A stretch of DNA of 64,000 nucleotides from Paraburkholderia piptadeniae (GCF_900007165.1 NZ_CYGY02000075.1:65113-129112), one strand, 5' to 3'; shown: positions 26,530-36,946, counted from the stretch's first letter. Numbers and translations: made by a program. The notes: generated by a model from the sequence alone, not told the origin.

Positions 26530-27981
26530 TCAGGCAGCCGGCGCGCGGCCGTAGACGTCTTCGAAGCGGACGATGTCGTCTTCGCCCAGATATTCACCGC
26601 ACTGAACCTCGATCAGCACCAGATCCATCACCCCCGGATTGATGAGACGATGCTTATGTCCGGCCGGAATGTAAGTCGACTCGTTTGGTTGCAACGAAAT
26701 CAGCTTATCGCCATTGACGATATCCGCGCAGCCGCTGACCACGATCCAGTGTTCGCTGCGATGATGATGCATCTGAAGCGAGAGTGACGCACCCGGCTTC
26801 ACGACGATCCGCTTCATCTTGAAGCGCACGCCTTCTTCGAGCACGGTGTAGGTTCCCCACGGGCGATGCACCGTCCGATGCAACCGGTATGCATCGTGAT
26901 TGGCCTTCTTGAGCTTCGCGACGATCTGCTTGACGTCCTGCGCGCGGTCGCGAGCGGCAATCAGCAGTGCATCGGCCGTATCCACGACGAGCAGATCGCG
27001 AACGCCGACCATGCCAATGACACGCTCGTCGCTGCGCACGAAGCAGCCATCGACGTCATGCAGCTCCGCCTCCCCATGAATGCGGTTGCCACGGTTGTCT
27101 GCAGGTGTCAGATCGCTGATCGACTGCCACGAGCCGATGTCGCTCCAGCCCATCTGGCAGGGTACGACATTGACATTGTCCGAGCGCTCCATGACGGCAT
27201 AATCGATGGAGATGTCTTCGGCATTGCGAAATTGCGCAGCGTCCAGTTCAACTGCATAACCGTCGTCCGACGTACTGCGCTTCGACGTGCGCACCGCATC
27301 CGCTGCCGGGCCAGCAACGCCGGGCGCATACTGCTCCAGTTCGGCCAACAGGGTTTCTGCGGTGAAGCAGAACATGCCGGCATTCCACAAATGGCGTCCG
27401 TCCGCGACCAGCTCGCGTGCGACATTCAGCTCCGGCTTTTCAACAAACCGCATCACCTTGTGAACGGCCTCGGCACCCTCGATAGGCGCCTGATCGTATT
27501 CGATGTAACCAAAGCCCGTTTCCGGCGCGGTTGGCCGAATACCGAATGTCACAAGCCGTCCTTCCTGCGCAGAGCGTGCTGCATGCTGCACCGCAGCGCC
27601 GAACGCATCTTCGTCTTCGATCAGATGGTCGGCAGGCATGACCAGCATAATGGCATCCGGGCCGTGCTGCTCCCGTACGACTTCCGCCGCCACCCCGATC
27701 GCGGCCGCCGTGTTGCGGGCCATCGGTTCCAGCACGAAACCCAGCCGGGACACGTTCGACTCGACTTCGACGCATTCGTCCTTCGTCAGGAAATAAGTGT
27801 CACGATTTGTAACAATGACAACTTCATCCGACTTGCTGACATTCAATGCTCGCAGGAACGTTTTCTGGAGGAGGCTTTGCCCATCTGCCAGTTTCAGGAG
27901 CGGCTTGGGAAATGCTTCGCGAGATACCGGCCACAGACGCGTGCCCGCGCCGCCGCAGATAATGACAGGGATTATGTTCAT
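26530..27981 (-). CDS. manC: mannose-1-phosphate guanylyltransferase / mannose-6-phosphate isomerase
   Basis: A 483-residue bifunctional enzyme that supplies GDP-mannose. Residues 1 to about 350 are the GMP domain (PVIICGGAGTRLWPVSREAF, FVEKPELNVA); the C-terminal about 120 residues are the type II isomerase cupin (RPWGTYTVLEEG, LSLQMHHHRSEHWIVVSG). The start MNIIPVII is chosen by family match; another ATG lies 18 bp upstream. GDP-mannose feeds gmd and rmd at 4-6 kb. No phosphomannomutase is present in the window, so that step must be encoded elsewhere. Confidence 0.96.
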   Translation of the reverse strand: MNIIPVIICGGAGTRLWPVSREAFPKPLLKLADGQSLLQKTFLRALNVSKSDEVVIVTNRDTYFLTKDECVEVESNVSRLGFVLEPMARNTAAAIGVAAEVVREQHGPDAIMLVMPADHLIEDEDAFGAAVQHAARSAQEGRLVTFGIRPTAPETGFGYIEYDQAPIEGAEAVHKVMRFVEKPELNVARELVADGRHLWNAGMFCFTAETLLAELEQYAPGVAGPAADAVRTSKRSTSDDGYAVELDAAQFRNAEDISIDYAVMERSDNVNVVPCQMGWSDIGSWQSISDLTPADNRGNRIHGEAELHDVDGCFVRSDERVIGMVGVRDLLVVDTADALLIAARDRAQDVKQIVAKLKKANHDAYRLHRTVHRPWGTYTVLEEGVRFKMKRIVVKPGASLSLQMHHHRSEHWIVVSGCADIVNGDKLISLQPNESTYIPAGHKHRLINPGVMDLVLIEVQCGEYLGEDDIVRFEDVYGRAPAA

Positions 27982-28469
27982 TGAATTGCTCTGGAGCATC
28001 TTGATGGCTATGCGTACCGGATTCTAGCGGAAACGGCAAGTGCGGTCGCCTCGTTATCTACATTTGGTTACCGCTGTTGCAGCGCAGCGTGTGATTATGG
28101 GTCGCGAACCGGCGTCGAATGCGATATCGTTGTAAAGTTGCAACGGTAACGCCCAGACTCCTGTTAAATTGCTCTGCCGCGGCCTTGCGCAGTGCGCGTG
28201 AGGCGGTGTCTGGCCTCGTCTCTGCCTTTGCCGGACGGTGTAATGGTACGCATTCGTGCTGGCATGCATGGTAATTGCTTGTGGCGGTGCGGCATAATGG
28301 CGTCCTTAGATATAACGTCGTCCTTGATCGGCGTACGGTATCTATTGATAAAAAGAGATTGGGCCCGGAGAGAAGCTGGTAGAAGATGAACTCGCAGGTG
28401 TTCCATACGAAGCGGCACGGGCGACCTCATCTCATCCAACCGTTCTGAACAACCTGGGATTTAACGGGA
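27982..28469. other. divergent intergenic region between manC and the WbpM-like gene
   Basis: This 488-bp gap separates a minus-strand and a plus-strand operon, so it should contain at least two promoters. It is locally AT-rich (around 28,300-28,350 there is AGATATAACG and TTGATAAAAAG). I find no clean sigma70 pair, no JUMPstart/ops element and no believable small gene. Confidence 0.5.
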
Positions 28470-30359
28470 ATGCTTCGATTCAAGTCCAAGTGGCTGTCGT
28501 TTTGTGCGTTCGGATTCGATATCTGCGCCGTGACAGTCGCATGGCTCGTGGCTTACGCGATTCGCTTCAATGGCAGCGTGCCGCATGATTTTCTGCATGG
28601 CGGCCTGCATGCACTTTTGTGGGTTGTCGTCGTGTACGCGGCGATGTTTCGCGTATTCGGCCTTTACCGCGGCATGTGGGTCTTCGCAAGTCTGCCCGAC
28701 CTGATGCGGATTTCGAAGGCAGTCGCTTCCGGCGCGTTGCTCGTCATGACGTGCGCCGTGATGTTCCAGCCAGTGCCCATCATTCCGCGTTCGGTGCTCG
28801 TGGTTTCGCCGCTGCTGCTGTTTCTGGCGATGGGCGGCTCGCGCGCGCTTTATCGTGCGACCAAGGAGTTTTACCGATACGGCGGCCTTGTCGGACAAGG
28901 CAAACCGGTCATCGTGCTTGGTGCCGGGACGGCTGGGGCGAGCATTGCCCGGGAGTTGTCCAGGTCAGGCGAATGGCGGCTGGTGGGACTTCTGGACGAC
29001 GATCGCTCGAAGCAGGGCCGCGAAATCTACGGCTACAAGGTGCTTGGCGCGACGTCGGACCTGGAACATTGGGCGACCGAGCTGCGCGCTGAACACGTCA
29101 TTATCGCCATGCCGTCTGCCACGGTCGATGCGCAGCGTCGTGTAGCCACGCTCTGCGTGCGCGCCGGCGTACGCGCAATGGTACTGCCGGCACTGACGAC
29201 GGTCTCTGAAGGCCAGGCGTTCATGTCGCGCGTGCGCCAGATCAATCTCGAAGATCTGCTTGGACGCGAGCCTGTGCGGATCGACACGCCACATGTGGAA
29301 GCGCTGCTGCGCGCGCGGACTGTCATGGTGACGGGAGCGGGCGGGTCCATCGGTTCGGAGCTTTGTCGGCAAATCCTGCGGTTCGAACCCGCACAACTCG
29401 TCGCGTTCGATATCTCCGAGTTCGCCATGTACCGTTTGACGGAGGAACTGCGTGACCGTTTTCCGGGCGTCTCGGTCGTTCCCATCGTCGGCGATGCCAA
29501 AGACTCGTTGCTGCTCGATCAGGTGCTGTCCCGCTATACCCCGCACATTCTCTTTCACGCGGCCGCCTACAAGCACGTTCCGCTGATGGAGGAACTGAAT
29601 TCATGGCAGGCCGTGCGCAACAACGTGCTGGGCACCTATCGCGTTGCACGCGCCGCCATTCGTCACGATATACGTCATTTCGTGCTGATCTCGACCGACA
29701 AGGCTGTGAACCCGACCAACGTCATGGGTGCGAGCAAGCGACTCGCGGAAATGACGTGCCAAGCGCTGCAGCAAACCACGCAACGCACCCAGTTTGAAAC
29801 GGTCCGCTTCGGTAATGTGCTGGGTAGTGCAGGCAGCGTCATACCCAAGTTTCAGCAGCAAATCGCGAAGGGTGGACCCGTAACCGTCACCCATCCCGAG
29901 ATCACGCGCTTTTTCATGACGATTCCTGAAGCTTCGCAACTCGTGTTGCAGGCATCCAGCATGGGCCAGGGCGGCGAGATCTTTATTCTGGATATGGGCC
30001 AGCCTGTGCGCATCGTCGATCTGGCGCGCGATCTGATCCGCATCTACGGTTTTACCGAAGAACAGATCCGGATCGTGTTCACTGGACTGCGGCCTGGCGA
30101 GAAACTCTACGAAGAGCTTCTGGCCGATGACGAGACCACCACGCGTACACCGCACCCGAAACTGCGGATCGCGAAGGCAAGGGAAGTCCCAGATAGCCTG
30201 GTGGACGAGTTGTTGCCATGGCTCATGCAGCATCGTGTCCCTGGCGACGATGAAGTCAGGCGCGACTTGCGCCGCTGGGTGGCGGAATATCAGCCGACGA
30301 CCGCGCCTGTGCTGCAGAGTGTCACGTCGATCAACGAGGCACGTGTGGCGGGCAGTTGA
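28470..30359 (+). CDS. membrane-bound UDP-HexNAc 4,6-dehydratase (WbpM/CapD family)
   Basis: A 629-residue protein with four N-terminal membrane helices (residues about 10-120), a nucleotide-binding middle domain (VIVLGAGTAGASIARELSRS near 150) and a C-terminal SDR domain from about 285 (VTGAGGSIGSELCRQIL). The active-site segment TDKAVNPTNVMGASKR has methionine where ordinary SDRs have tyrosine, as known for WbpM and FlaA1. It should turn UDP-GlcNAc into the 4-keto-6-deoxy sugar for QuiNAc or FucNAc. The SDR epimerase and WbpL-like transferase downstream complete this route. Confidence 0.93.
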   Translation: MLRFKSKWLSFCAFGFDICAVTVAWLVAYAIRFNGSVPHDFLHGGLHALLWVVVVYAAMFRVFGLYRGMWVFASLPDLMRISKAVASGALLVMTCAVMFQPVPIIPRSVLVVSPLLLFLAMGGSRALYRATKEFYRYGGLVGQGKPVIVLGAGTAGASIARELSRSGEWRLVGLLDDDRSKQGREIYGYKVLGATSDLEHWATELRAEHVIIAMPSATVDAQRRVATLCVRAGVRAMVLPALTTVSEGQAFMSRVRQINLEDLLGREPVRIDTPHVEALLRARTVMVTGAGGSIGSELCRQILRFEPAQLVAFDISEFAMYRLTEELRDRFPGVSVVPIVGDAKDSLLLDQVLSRYTPHILFHAAAYKHVPLMEELNSWQAVRNNVLGTYRVARAAIRHDIRHFVLISTDKAVNPTNVMGASKRLAEMTCQALQQTTQRTQFETVRFGNVLGSAGSVIPKFQQQIAKGGPVTVTHPEITRFFMTIPEASQLVLQASSMGQGGEIFILDMGQPVRIVDLARDLIRIYGFTEEQIRIVFTGLRPGEKLYEELLADDETTTRTPHPKLRIAKAREVPDSLVDELLPWLMQHRVPGDDEVRRDLRRWVAEYQPTTAPVLQSVTSINEARVAGS

Positions 30360-30461
30360 AGTACCGCCGATGGTCGTTTGGTTTTTCCCGAAATTTCGTC
30401 TGGTGAGCAGCGTCGCGTTATGCGCGACGGGTTCGCGTTCACTGGCCCTCTACCAATTCGA

Positions 30462-31646
30462 ATGAAACTGCTTTACGACCTGAATTCCCTGCGACCTCCG
30501 CGAAGCGGCGTCGGCTATTACACACAGCATCTTCTTGAGGGGCTCTTCGATCGGGACGATGTCGAAGAACTGGGCGGATGGATAGGCTCCAACTACTACG
30601 ACCGCAGCGGTGTGACGGACCTGATTTCCGGGCATGACGCGCTGGAAGCAGGCGCGCAATTCAGCGAGGGATTGAAGGCGAGCCTGCTGCGTGCAGCCCG
30701 CAGCTTGCCGGGCGTCTATCACGGCCGCACAGTGTGGCGGCGGATCAAGTCGGCGAGCTTGCGCGCCGAGTACGCACGCCGCGGCTTCATCTATCACGAG
30801 ACGAACTTCGTCGCGTCACCGTATGCGGGCCCAAGCGTCGTGACGATCCACGACCTCTCCCATCATCATTTTCCCAAATTTCATCCGCAAGCCGCCGTTG
30901 ACTATCTGGACAGGAACCTGCCCGACACGCTGAAGCAGGTGTGCAAGGTCATTGCGGTCAGCGAATACACGCGACGTGACACGATCGAGGTGTATGGTCT
31001 GCCTGAAGACAAGGTCGTGGCAATTCCTCTCGGCGTCGAGCCCTGTTTCCAGCCGCATCGCGAAGAGGAGTGCGAGTCGGTGCTGGCCGACTTGGGGCTG
31101 CGGTATCGGGGATTCATCCTGTCGGTGTGCACGCTGCAGCCGCGCAAGAATCTGCCGCGACTCGTGAGCGCGTTTTCGAAGTTGCCCGCCGATATGCGGG
31201 ACGCCTTTCCGCTTGTGCTGATCGGCGCCGACGGCTGGATGAATACCGCGCTGCTGCGCGATATCGAGCGGCTGGCGCAGGCGAAGCAGGCCATCTTGCC
31301 GGGGTACGTGCCGCGGGAAACGCTGCTGAAGCTGTACGCGTCGGCTGCAGTGTTCGCCTATCCATCGCTGTTCGAAGGTTTTGGCTTGCCCGTTGCCGAG
31401 GCGATGGCGAGCGGCGTTGCCGTGCTGACTTCCAATACGACTTCGTTGCCGGAAGTCGCCGCGGGTGCCGCGCTCGAAGTCGACCCGCACTCAATTGACG
31501 ACATCGAAGCGGGACTCGAACGTCTGCTGAACAATGAAGCGCTGCGCGCTACTTTGATCGCGAAGGGATTGGCGCGCGCGTCTCAGCTCACGTGGGACAC
31601 GACGGTACGCCGAACGTATGACGTGTATCGATCGATTGCCGCATAG
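30462..31646 (+). CDS. glycosyltransferase family 4
   Basis: A 394-residue GT-B glycosyltransferase. MKLLYDLNSLRPPRSGVGYY is the N-terminal acceptor loop, VCTLQPRKNLPRLVSAFSKL begins the donor domain and SLFEGFGLPVAEAMASGVAV carries the EX7E motif. I placed the start at 30462, which gives the usual beginning; the frame is open a further 84 bp upstream. It lies in the QuiNAc/FucNAc-type cluster and probably adds the second sugar; donor and linkage are unknown. Confidence 0.88.
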   Translation: MKLLYDLNSLRPPRSGVGYYTQHLLEGLFDRDDVEELGGWIGSNYYDRSGVTDLISGHDALEAGAQFSEGLKASLLRAARSLPGVYHGRTVWRRIKSASLRAEYARRGFIYHETNFVASPYAGPSVVTIHDLSHHHFPKFHPQAAVDYLDRNLPDTLKQVCKVIAVSEYTRRDTIEVYGLPEDKVVAIPLGVEPCFQPHREEECESVLADLGLRYRGFILSVCTLQPRKNLPRLVSAFSKLPADMRDAFPLVLIGADGWMNTALLRDIERLAQAKQAILPGYVPRETLLKLYASAAVFAYPSLFEGFGLPVAEAMASGVAVLTSNTTSLPEVAAGAALEVDPHSIDDIEAGLERLLNNEALRATLIAKGLARASQLTWDTTVRRTYDVYRSIAA

Positions 31647-31721
31647 GCGAATTCCGTCGGCGCATGCAATTTGACGCAGATCTGTACAAGATCGGCAGGT
31701 TGGCCAGAGAGGAACAGAGTC

Positions 31722-32681
31722 ATGCAGATCGCTGTTAGCGGCGCAAATGGTTTCGTTGGGCGCGCGTTATGCCGGATCTTGAAGAATGCCGGGCATGGCG
31801 TGACCGCGCTCGTGCGCCGCCCGTCGTGCATGGAAGAAGGCGTGCTCGAACGCGTGATCCCCGATGACCATTTCGCAAGCGTTGCGCGCGGAAACCCTGC
31901 GATCGGCCCCATCGATGCGTTCGTGCATCTCGCGGCGCGCGTGCATGTAATGCAGGACGCTGCGACTGATCCGCTTGCCGAATATCGCGCTGTCAATGTT
32001 AAGGGAACGCTGGATGCCGCATCGGCGGCCCTTCAGGCAGGCGCGCGACGCTTCGTGTTCGTCAGCAGCGTCAAGGCGCTAGGCGAGGGAGAGCCGGGAC
32101 GCCCCTGGCGCGAAGACGACAAGCCGGCGCCGACGGACCCCTATGGCATTTCGAAGTTCGAAGCCGAGCAGGCGCTGCTGGCGTTCGGGCAGGCACGCGG
32201 GCTGGAAGTGGCCATCGTGCGGCCACCACTTGTCTACGGCCCCGGCGTGCGTGCGAATTTCCTGGGTCTGATGCGCGCGATCGCGCGTGGTATCCCTCTG
32301 CCGATAGGCAGCGTCGAGGCGCGTCGCAGCATGGTGTATGTCGACAATCTCGCCGATGCGCTGCGAGCGCTTGCGACGTCGTCGCGTCCCGTTCACGGCG
32401 TTTACCACGTCACCGATGACGACGACCTGACGGTTGCCGGCATGGCTCGCGCGATCGGCGTCGCGCTTGACCGACCGGCCAGACTGCTCCCTGTGCCCGT
32501 CGGCCTGTTGCGCGGCGTGGGGCGCGTGACGGGCAAGGTGGCGCAAGTCGATCGTCTCACGAGCCCGTTGCGCGTTAGCGGCGTTCGCATGCGCGCCGAA
32601 CTGGACTGGACGCCGCCGTGGACCGTCGCGCAAGGGCTCGCAGAAACGGCGCGTGATTTCAATGCGAGCCAGATGCAATGA
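31722..32681 (+). CDS. NAD-dependent sugar epimerase/reductase (WbpV-like SDR)
   Basis: A 319-residue extended SDR. MQIAVSGANGFVGRALC is the Rossmann start, with GAGAGGAA nine bases upstream supporting this ATG over one 51 bp earlier. FVFVSSVKALGEG and DPYGISKFEAEQALL supply the Ser/Tyr/Lys triad. Between a WbpM-like dehydratase and a WbpL-like transferase it most likely reduces the 4-keto-6-deoxy-HexNAc to UDP-QuiNAc or UDP-FucNAc. Its stop overlaps the next ATG. Confidence 0.85.
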   Translation: MQIAVSGANGFVGRALCRILKNAGHGVTALVRRPSCMEEGVLERVIPDDHFASVARGNPAIGPIDAFVHLAARVHVMQDAATDPLAEYRAVNVKGTLDAASAALQAGARRFVFVSSVKALGEGEPGRPWREDDKPAPTDPYGISKFEAEQALLAFGQARGLEVAIVRPPLVYGPGVRANFLGLMRAIARGIPLPIGSVEARRSMVYVDNLADALRALATSSRPVHGVYHVTDDDDLTVAGMARAIGVALDRPARLLPVPVGLLRGVGRVTGKVAQVDRLTSPLRVSGVRMRAELDWTPPWTVAQGLAETARDFNASQMQ

Positions 32682-33661
32682 CGCCATTTTCCAATGCACC
32701 GCTCGCAGCAGTTCTGCTGATCGCGGCCGTCATCTCTTTTGCGATTCTTGTGACGCTGCTTAAAACGGGCTGGGCATGGGACATCGCGGTAGACATCCCC
32801 AACCAACGTTCGCTCCATCACCGACCTGTGCCGCGCGTCGGCGGATGGGGTATCTTGCCGAGCGCGCTCATCATCGGCGCATTGGCGGCGCCGTCGCTTC
32901 GCGTCGTGCTGCTGGGAGCGGCCATACTCGCCGTCGTTTCGCAGATTGACGACCGGCGCGGCTTGCCGGCGCGCGTGCGTTTTCTCGCGCATACCGTGGT
33001 CACGGCCGCCGTGGTCATCGGGACGGCCGTTGATCTCCCCTGGTGGCTGGGTGTGCTGGCTTGCATTGCGATTGTGTGGCTGGTGAACCTCTACAACTTC
33101 ATGGATGGCTCCAACGGTTTGGCCGGCGGCATGGCCGTGTTCGGATTCGGGACTTACGCGCTCGCGGCGGCGGGAGCGCAGCCGGGGCTTGCCGTCTGCG
33201 CGATGGCGATCGCCGGCGCGGCGATCGGTTTTCTGCTGTTGAACTTCGAGCCTGCGCGCATTTTTCTCGGTGATGTGGGCTCGATTCCACTGGGCTTTCT
33301 GGCCGGTGCGCTGGGCTACTGGGGTTGGCAACACGGCGCGTGGCCGCTCTGGTTTCCCGCACTCGCTTTCGCTCCGTTCATTGCAGATTCAACGACTACG
33401 CTGCTGCGTCGCCTGTCCCGCGGAGAGAAGGTCTGGGAAGCGCATCGTCAGCACTACTATCAGCGGCTGGTGCAGATGGGGGCGACGCATGTTCGTGTTG
33501 CGCTGATTTACTACTGGTTAATGCTCGTCGGGTCCGCCATTGCGCTGCTCGCATTGAAACTGCCCGTCGTAGCGCAATGGGCGATGGTGGCATGCTGGTA
33601 TCTGATGCTGGCTCTTATCGGATGGCGGATCGATCAACGTTGGACTGCGCGCGAGCGCTGA
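32678..33661 (+). CDS. undecaprenyl-phosphate HexNAc-1-phosphate transferase (WbpL/WecA family)
   Basis: A 327-residue integral membrane protein with about ten helices. The family residues are present: NQRSLHHRPVPRVGGWG in the first cytoplasmic loop, NLYNFMDGSNGLAGG with the catalytic DGxNG, and ARIFLGDVGSIPLGF. A HxR-type loop (WEAHRQHYYQRLV) ends the catalytic set. It would place the first sugar phosphate on undecaprenyl phosphate. It shares an ATGA overlap with the epimerase gene. It differs clearly from the second PNPT enzyme at 41-42 kb. Confidence 0.92.
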   Translation: MTPFSNAPLAAVLLIAAVISFAILVTLLKTGWAWDIAVDIPNQRSLHHRPVPRVGGWGILPSALIIGALAAPSLRVVLLGAAILAVVSQIDDRRGLPARVRFLAHTVVTAAVVIGTAVDLPWWLGVLACIAIVWLVNLYNFMDGSNGLAGGMAVFGFGTYALAAAGAQPGLAVCAMAIAGAAIGFLLLNFEPARIFLGDVGSIPLGFLAGALGYWGWQHGAWPLWFPALAFAPFIADSTTTLLRRLSRGEKVWEAHRQHYYQRLVQMGATHVRVALIYYWLMLVGSAIALLALKLPVVAQWAMVACWYLMLALIGWRIDQRWTARER

Positions 33662-34049
33662 TCGGCTGCAAGCTGTTGCGTTTTCAGAAGCCTGGCTTGC
33701 ATGGGTTGGGCACACTTCCGTTGCTATGCCCGACCGTCGAAAGCGCCGCCTCTGCGGCGACGGTACCCAACACCTTCAGCCGGTCGCGACGGGATCGATG
33801 GACGCGTGGTATGCGCGATTCGCCGTTCCGTCTAGGCTGTGCACTCAGCCGCGGGTTGGGTGGCGACATGCGTCACGCTCCAGGTGACATTGTCCGCCGA
33901 TATACTGGGGATAGCGTGTTGAACGGCAGCGAGCGCGCGAAGTGCAACGATGTTCCTGCATACGCATATCCGCTTCTCCGAGATTGGATCGCGCCGCCGG
34001 GTTCCTGCGAAAGAGGTGCCTCAGATATCATCACCAGCCATTTCGGCGA
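33662..34049. other. gap after the WbpL-like gene
   Basis: About 390 bp with no supported gene. A short perfect hairpin (GCCGC-CTCT-GCGGC) lies near 33,746 without a T-run. The end of the region meets the start of the decayed WecA-like copy. Confidence 0.4.
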
Positions 34050-34796
34050 TTTGAACCGGACGATGCTCGAGCCACACGTAGGTCAGCGCGAAGACCACGA
34101 CAAAGCAGAACAGGCGCAGCGTATGGCGCCGGAATAGCGTCGCAGGGATGACTGCAATGAGACAGAGCAACCACAGGTAAGGCGAGGTCAGCGAATTCCG
34201 CCGCGTCAACCCCCGCGCAGTCCGCGCGCCCACGGCCCACCGCACCAAGCGCTTATAAACGAACATATGCAGATGCGCGCCATCGGGGATGCCCGGCGAC
34301 ATCCCGCGGATGAACTTCTTGCGGTAGATCGAGAAGCAGGTCTCGAAGATTGGATACGTGAACAGCAACACCGGGTACCACGGCGACACATCGCGATTGC
34401 GCATGACTACATGATCGATAGTTCGTCGAGCATGAAGCCGATGAAATAGGAGCCGCCGTCTCCGAGAAAGATCCGTCCGGCAAGGAAGTTCCAGATAAAA
34501 AAGCCCATGACGGCGCCCATCATGATGAGCGACGCCGACAGCACGATCGGGTCATGCACCTGAAACGCGACGACATACGCGAGCGATGCGAATATCATGA
34601 ATGCAACCATCGACGCGAGCCCGTTGAAGCCGTCGATGATATTGATCGCATTCGCCAGCGCGGCAACGGCCAGCACGGTCAACGGCACACGAAATCGCCG
34701 CATACGACAGCAGAAAATCGAGCGGCGGCACGCTGATGCGCGTGACGGCGATCTCAAGCACGAAGTACGCAAGCGCCGCCGCGACGATCGTGCAGA
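34050..34796 (-). pseudogene. truncated, frameshifted copy of a WecA/MraY-family gene
   Basis: This stretch is by eye about 90% identical to the 3' two thirds of the intact gene at 41,063-42,157, in the same orientation. It preserves NAINIIDGFNGLASMVAF, IFLGDGGSYFIGFM and KKFIRGMSPGIPDGAHLHM. Damage: the 5' third is missing beyond 34,796, an extra base near 34,682 shifts the frame, and a lost base near 34,405 creates a TAG after DELSIM. A 3-bp insertion adds one valine. It cannot make a working transferase and is best seen as the relic of a duplication. Confidence 0.85.
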
Positions 34797-35607
34797 CATC
34801 TGCTGCGCGATTCCGCATCCACCCCACCGCATCCATGGCCAGAACCATTCCCTTCCAGAAATTTACGGACCGCCCGTGCTTGCCGCATCCGATGAATTTT
34901 CCCTGGAGGTCCGAGTAGCGCTCTACTGGAAGCTTCGGCGACACAGGACGGCTCGAGCCCCGACCGAAAAGCCCGGAGGTTGAAACCAGCGTCAGATTTA
35001 GCGCAGAGCTGGAGGAAAAGCTATGCGATATTGCGGAGCTTTTCGGGTTAAGAGCGTGAGCCGGCTCGTCCAAACGTCGGGTGTCAGGAGACACTGTGCT
35101 CTTTCTGATAGTCGGAAAGTCGCCGTTTGTCCTTGCAGCAGGGTTCATTGAGCGATGTCCACGGGGCTGCACGTCGCTCTTGCTCGCCGACGAGCGGCGA
35201 ACGGGTTCTTTTTCGTAAAAACCCGTGTAAGGACTGGTGGAATGCTTGGCCTCTTCATGGCCTCTCCTCGATAGGAATGGCTTACCAGTCCAGGCCGCGA
35301 CAGTCCCGAGTACTGCCTGCCCGTCCGTGTTCCAGGCATGGGCCACGCGCTGTATGCAAGCCTCAGCGGAAACGGGCGACTGGAAGACAGAGCGCGACGG
35401 GAAGCCAGCGTTGAGCCACCTATCGAAATATACGGGACAGGAGGCGGGGCACACTGTCGCCAGCACAGCTCAGGTTAAAAGATCTACCAAAAGCGTCACC
35501 ATTCCGGATGCCGCTAGTCCTTAGGCAGCGCTACGATCATCATTGCTGGCGCGACCGGACATCAGTGTGTCAAACCAGATGACAATGGGACGACAGGAAG
35601 GCTCAAG
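34797..35607. other. gene-poor stretch between the WecA relic and the NERD-like gene
   Basis: About 810 bp without a gene I can support; the open frames here are low in coding character. A palindromic hairpin at 35,201-35,226 (ACGGGTT...AACCCGT with internal T5/A5 pairing) could be a bidirectional terminator. Confidence 0.4.
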
Positions 35608-36255
35608 ATGACTAAACATTACCCGGAATGCGGGCGAATCCGCACAAACTTTTTCATGCCCGCCCACGCAATCCTCGGATATGCAGATGGAATAGTAAAT
35701 GATCCCACAGCTGCGGAGCGTCGCCTGAGATATATCGATTTTTCGCAGAAGCTGCATGCGGTCCTGGGTCCCACGCTTGGGTCGAAATACCGCTTGCTTG
35801 AGGGCCTGACGGTGTTGACGTCGGTCGGTCTGGCCGGCCCTGCTGTCCACGTCGACTGTTTAGCCATTACCGACATCGGAGTATTCGTGATCAGTCAGAT
35901 CGACTGGGCAGGAAAGGTGGATAGGAGCATTGATAAGGATAAGCTGCAGGTCAGTACCGCTGGAGCGATGACCGAAGTACATCCGTGCCCGCTTCGATAC
36001 ACCGCGCCGGTCGTTCACTATCTAGGAGCTATCCTTGATGACGTTGACTGCCCAATAGAGAGCATCGCAGTGTCCGACAATGAAACATGCGAGTTTGGAC
36101 TGGGCATATCAACCTCATTTATCAAGTTAAGCGACTTGCATTATTTCTTTCGAGTGAAGCGGGAACACTATCGTCGCAGTGAAGCCCGTTTCGTCGATAT
36201 CGAGGTAATGCAGGAGCGATTGCTCATCGGATGCATGCGCGTACTGAAGACGTGA
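35608..36255 (+). CDS. NERD-like domain protein, probably without nuclease residues
   Basis: A 215-residue protein of unclear function with AGGAAGG eight bases before its ATG. Residues about 60-140 follow the pattern of the nuclease-related domain: an acidic start (YRLLEGLTVL), a core strand HVDCLAITDIGVFVISQ followed by a glycine (IDWAGKV) and a proline-containing return (CPLRYTAPVVHYLGAIL). In ordinary NERD proteins the strand after GVFVI holds a Glu-x-Lys pair; here it reads SQIDW, so the metal-binding Glu and Lys seem lost. It stands alone in the accessory region. Confidence 0.55.
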   Translation: MTKHYPECGRIRTNFFMPAHAILGYADGIVNDPTAAERRLRYIDFSQKLHAVLGPTLGSKYRLLEGLTVLTSVGLAGPAVHVDCLAITDIGVFVISQIDWAGKVDRSIDKDKLQVSTAGAMTEVHPCPLRYTAPVVHYLGAILDDVDCPIESIAVSDNETCEFGLGISTSFIKLSDLHYFFRVKREHYRRSEARFVDIEVMQERLLIGCMRVLKT

Positions 36256-36946
36256 CGCGCGTTCGAGCCAGCTTGGGAGATGGTAGAAGTTCTCGAGCTT
36301 GGATCATGCAATTACCAGGCCCCTGAGTTGCTGCCGATGCGGATTCGTGGGCATCTTCGCAATATGCGCCGCTTCGACGGCGCACGGCGGTGCGTCTTTA
36401 GCAGGCGCTGGCGTTCTGTTAGCGCGTGTGGTTATCTGCCGACAGTTCGTGCGGTAGAAAAACATCTTAGCTTCAAGTGACTTGGATGTTCGGTCAAGGC
36501 GAGTGCTTTCTAAACGTGACGGGTGCCGGCCGCTTTCTCTGTCCAAGACCGGCGAATGGCCAATTCGTAGCTTCGAAAAGACGGGAGCGATCACCGCTTG
36601 TTTCATCCGTTGGGCTACCAGACTGGTTCTAGGCAACGCTTGTGGCAGTGCTGGACGCAGAGCCGAAGGGTGGAAATCATGCCGACCACGGCGGCCGCGG
36701 CGTGACTTTTCGGGCCCTTGCGCCGGCGACGCTTGCCCGGCAATCTCACGCATTGATACACGACTTTTTTGCAGACTGTTATGAGCGTACGGGACCTGAA
36801 GCAATGTGCCACAACGGCGCTTCTTAAGCCATCCGCAGCGGTTCTCGCAAGTCCGCGGCAAGTAAATCGCAGCTCTGCCCGCAGTTGGAACGCAATGATG
36901 CCCGAAATCCGCATTATGCCTTTGGATGCTCACGGGCCGTTTTCAT
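36256..36946. other. non-coding stretch before the tandem repeat
   Basis: About 690 bp. Several open frames exist on both strands but none has a ribosome-binding site or convincing protein character. The area around 36,500-36,740 is GC-rich with short inverted segments; I cannot identify it. Confidence 0.35.

Noticed and set aside
28250-28310. Possible sigma70 promoter before the WbpM-like gene (TTGCTT and CATAAT)
   Set aside because: The spacer is only 12 bp, too short for a functional pair.
34552-35466. Minus-strand open frame of 304 codons
   Set aside because: Its last part is the WecA relic; the rest has no family resemblance or ribosome-binding site, so it is an accidental extension.
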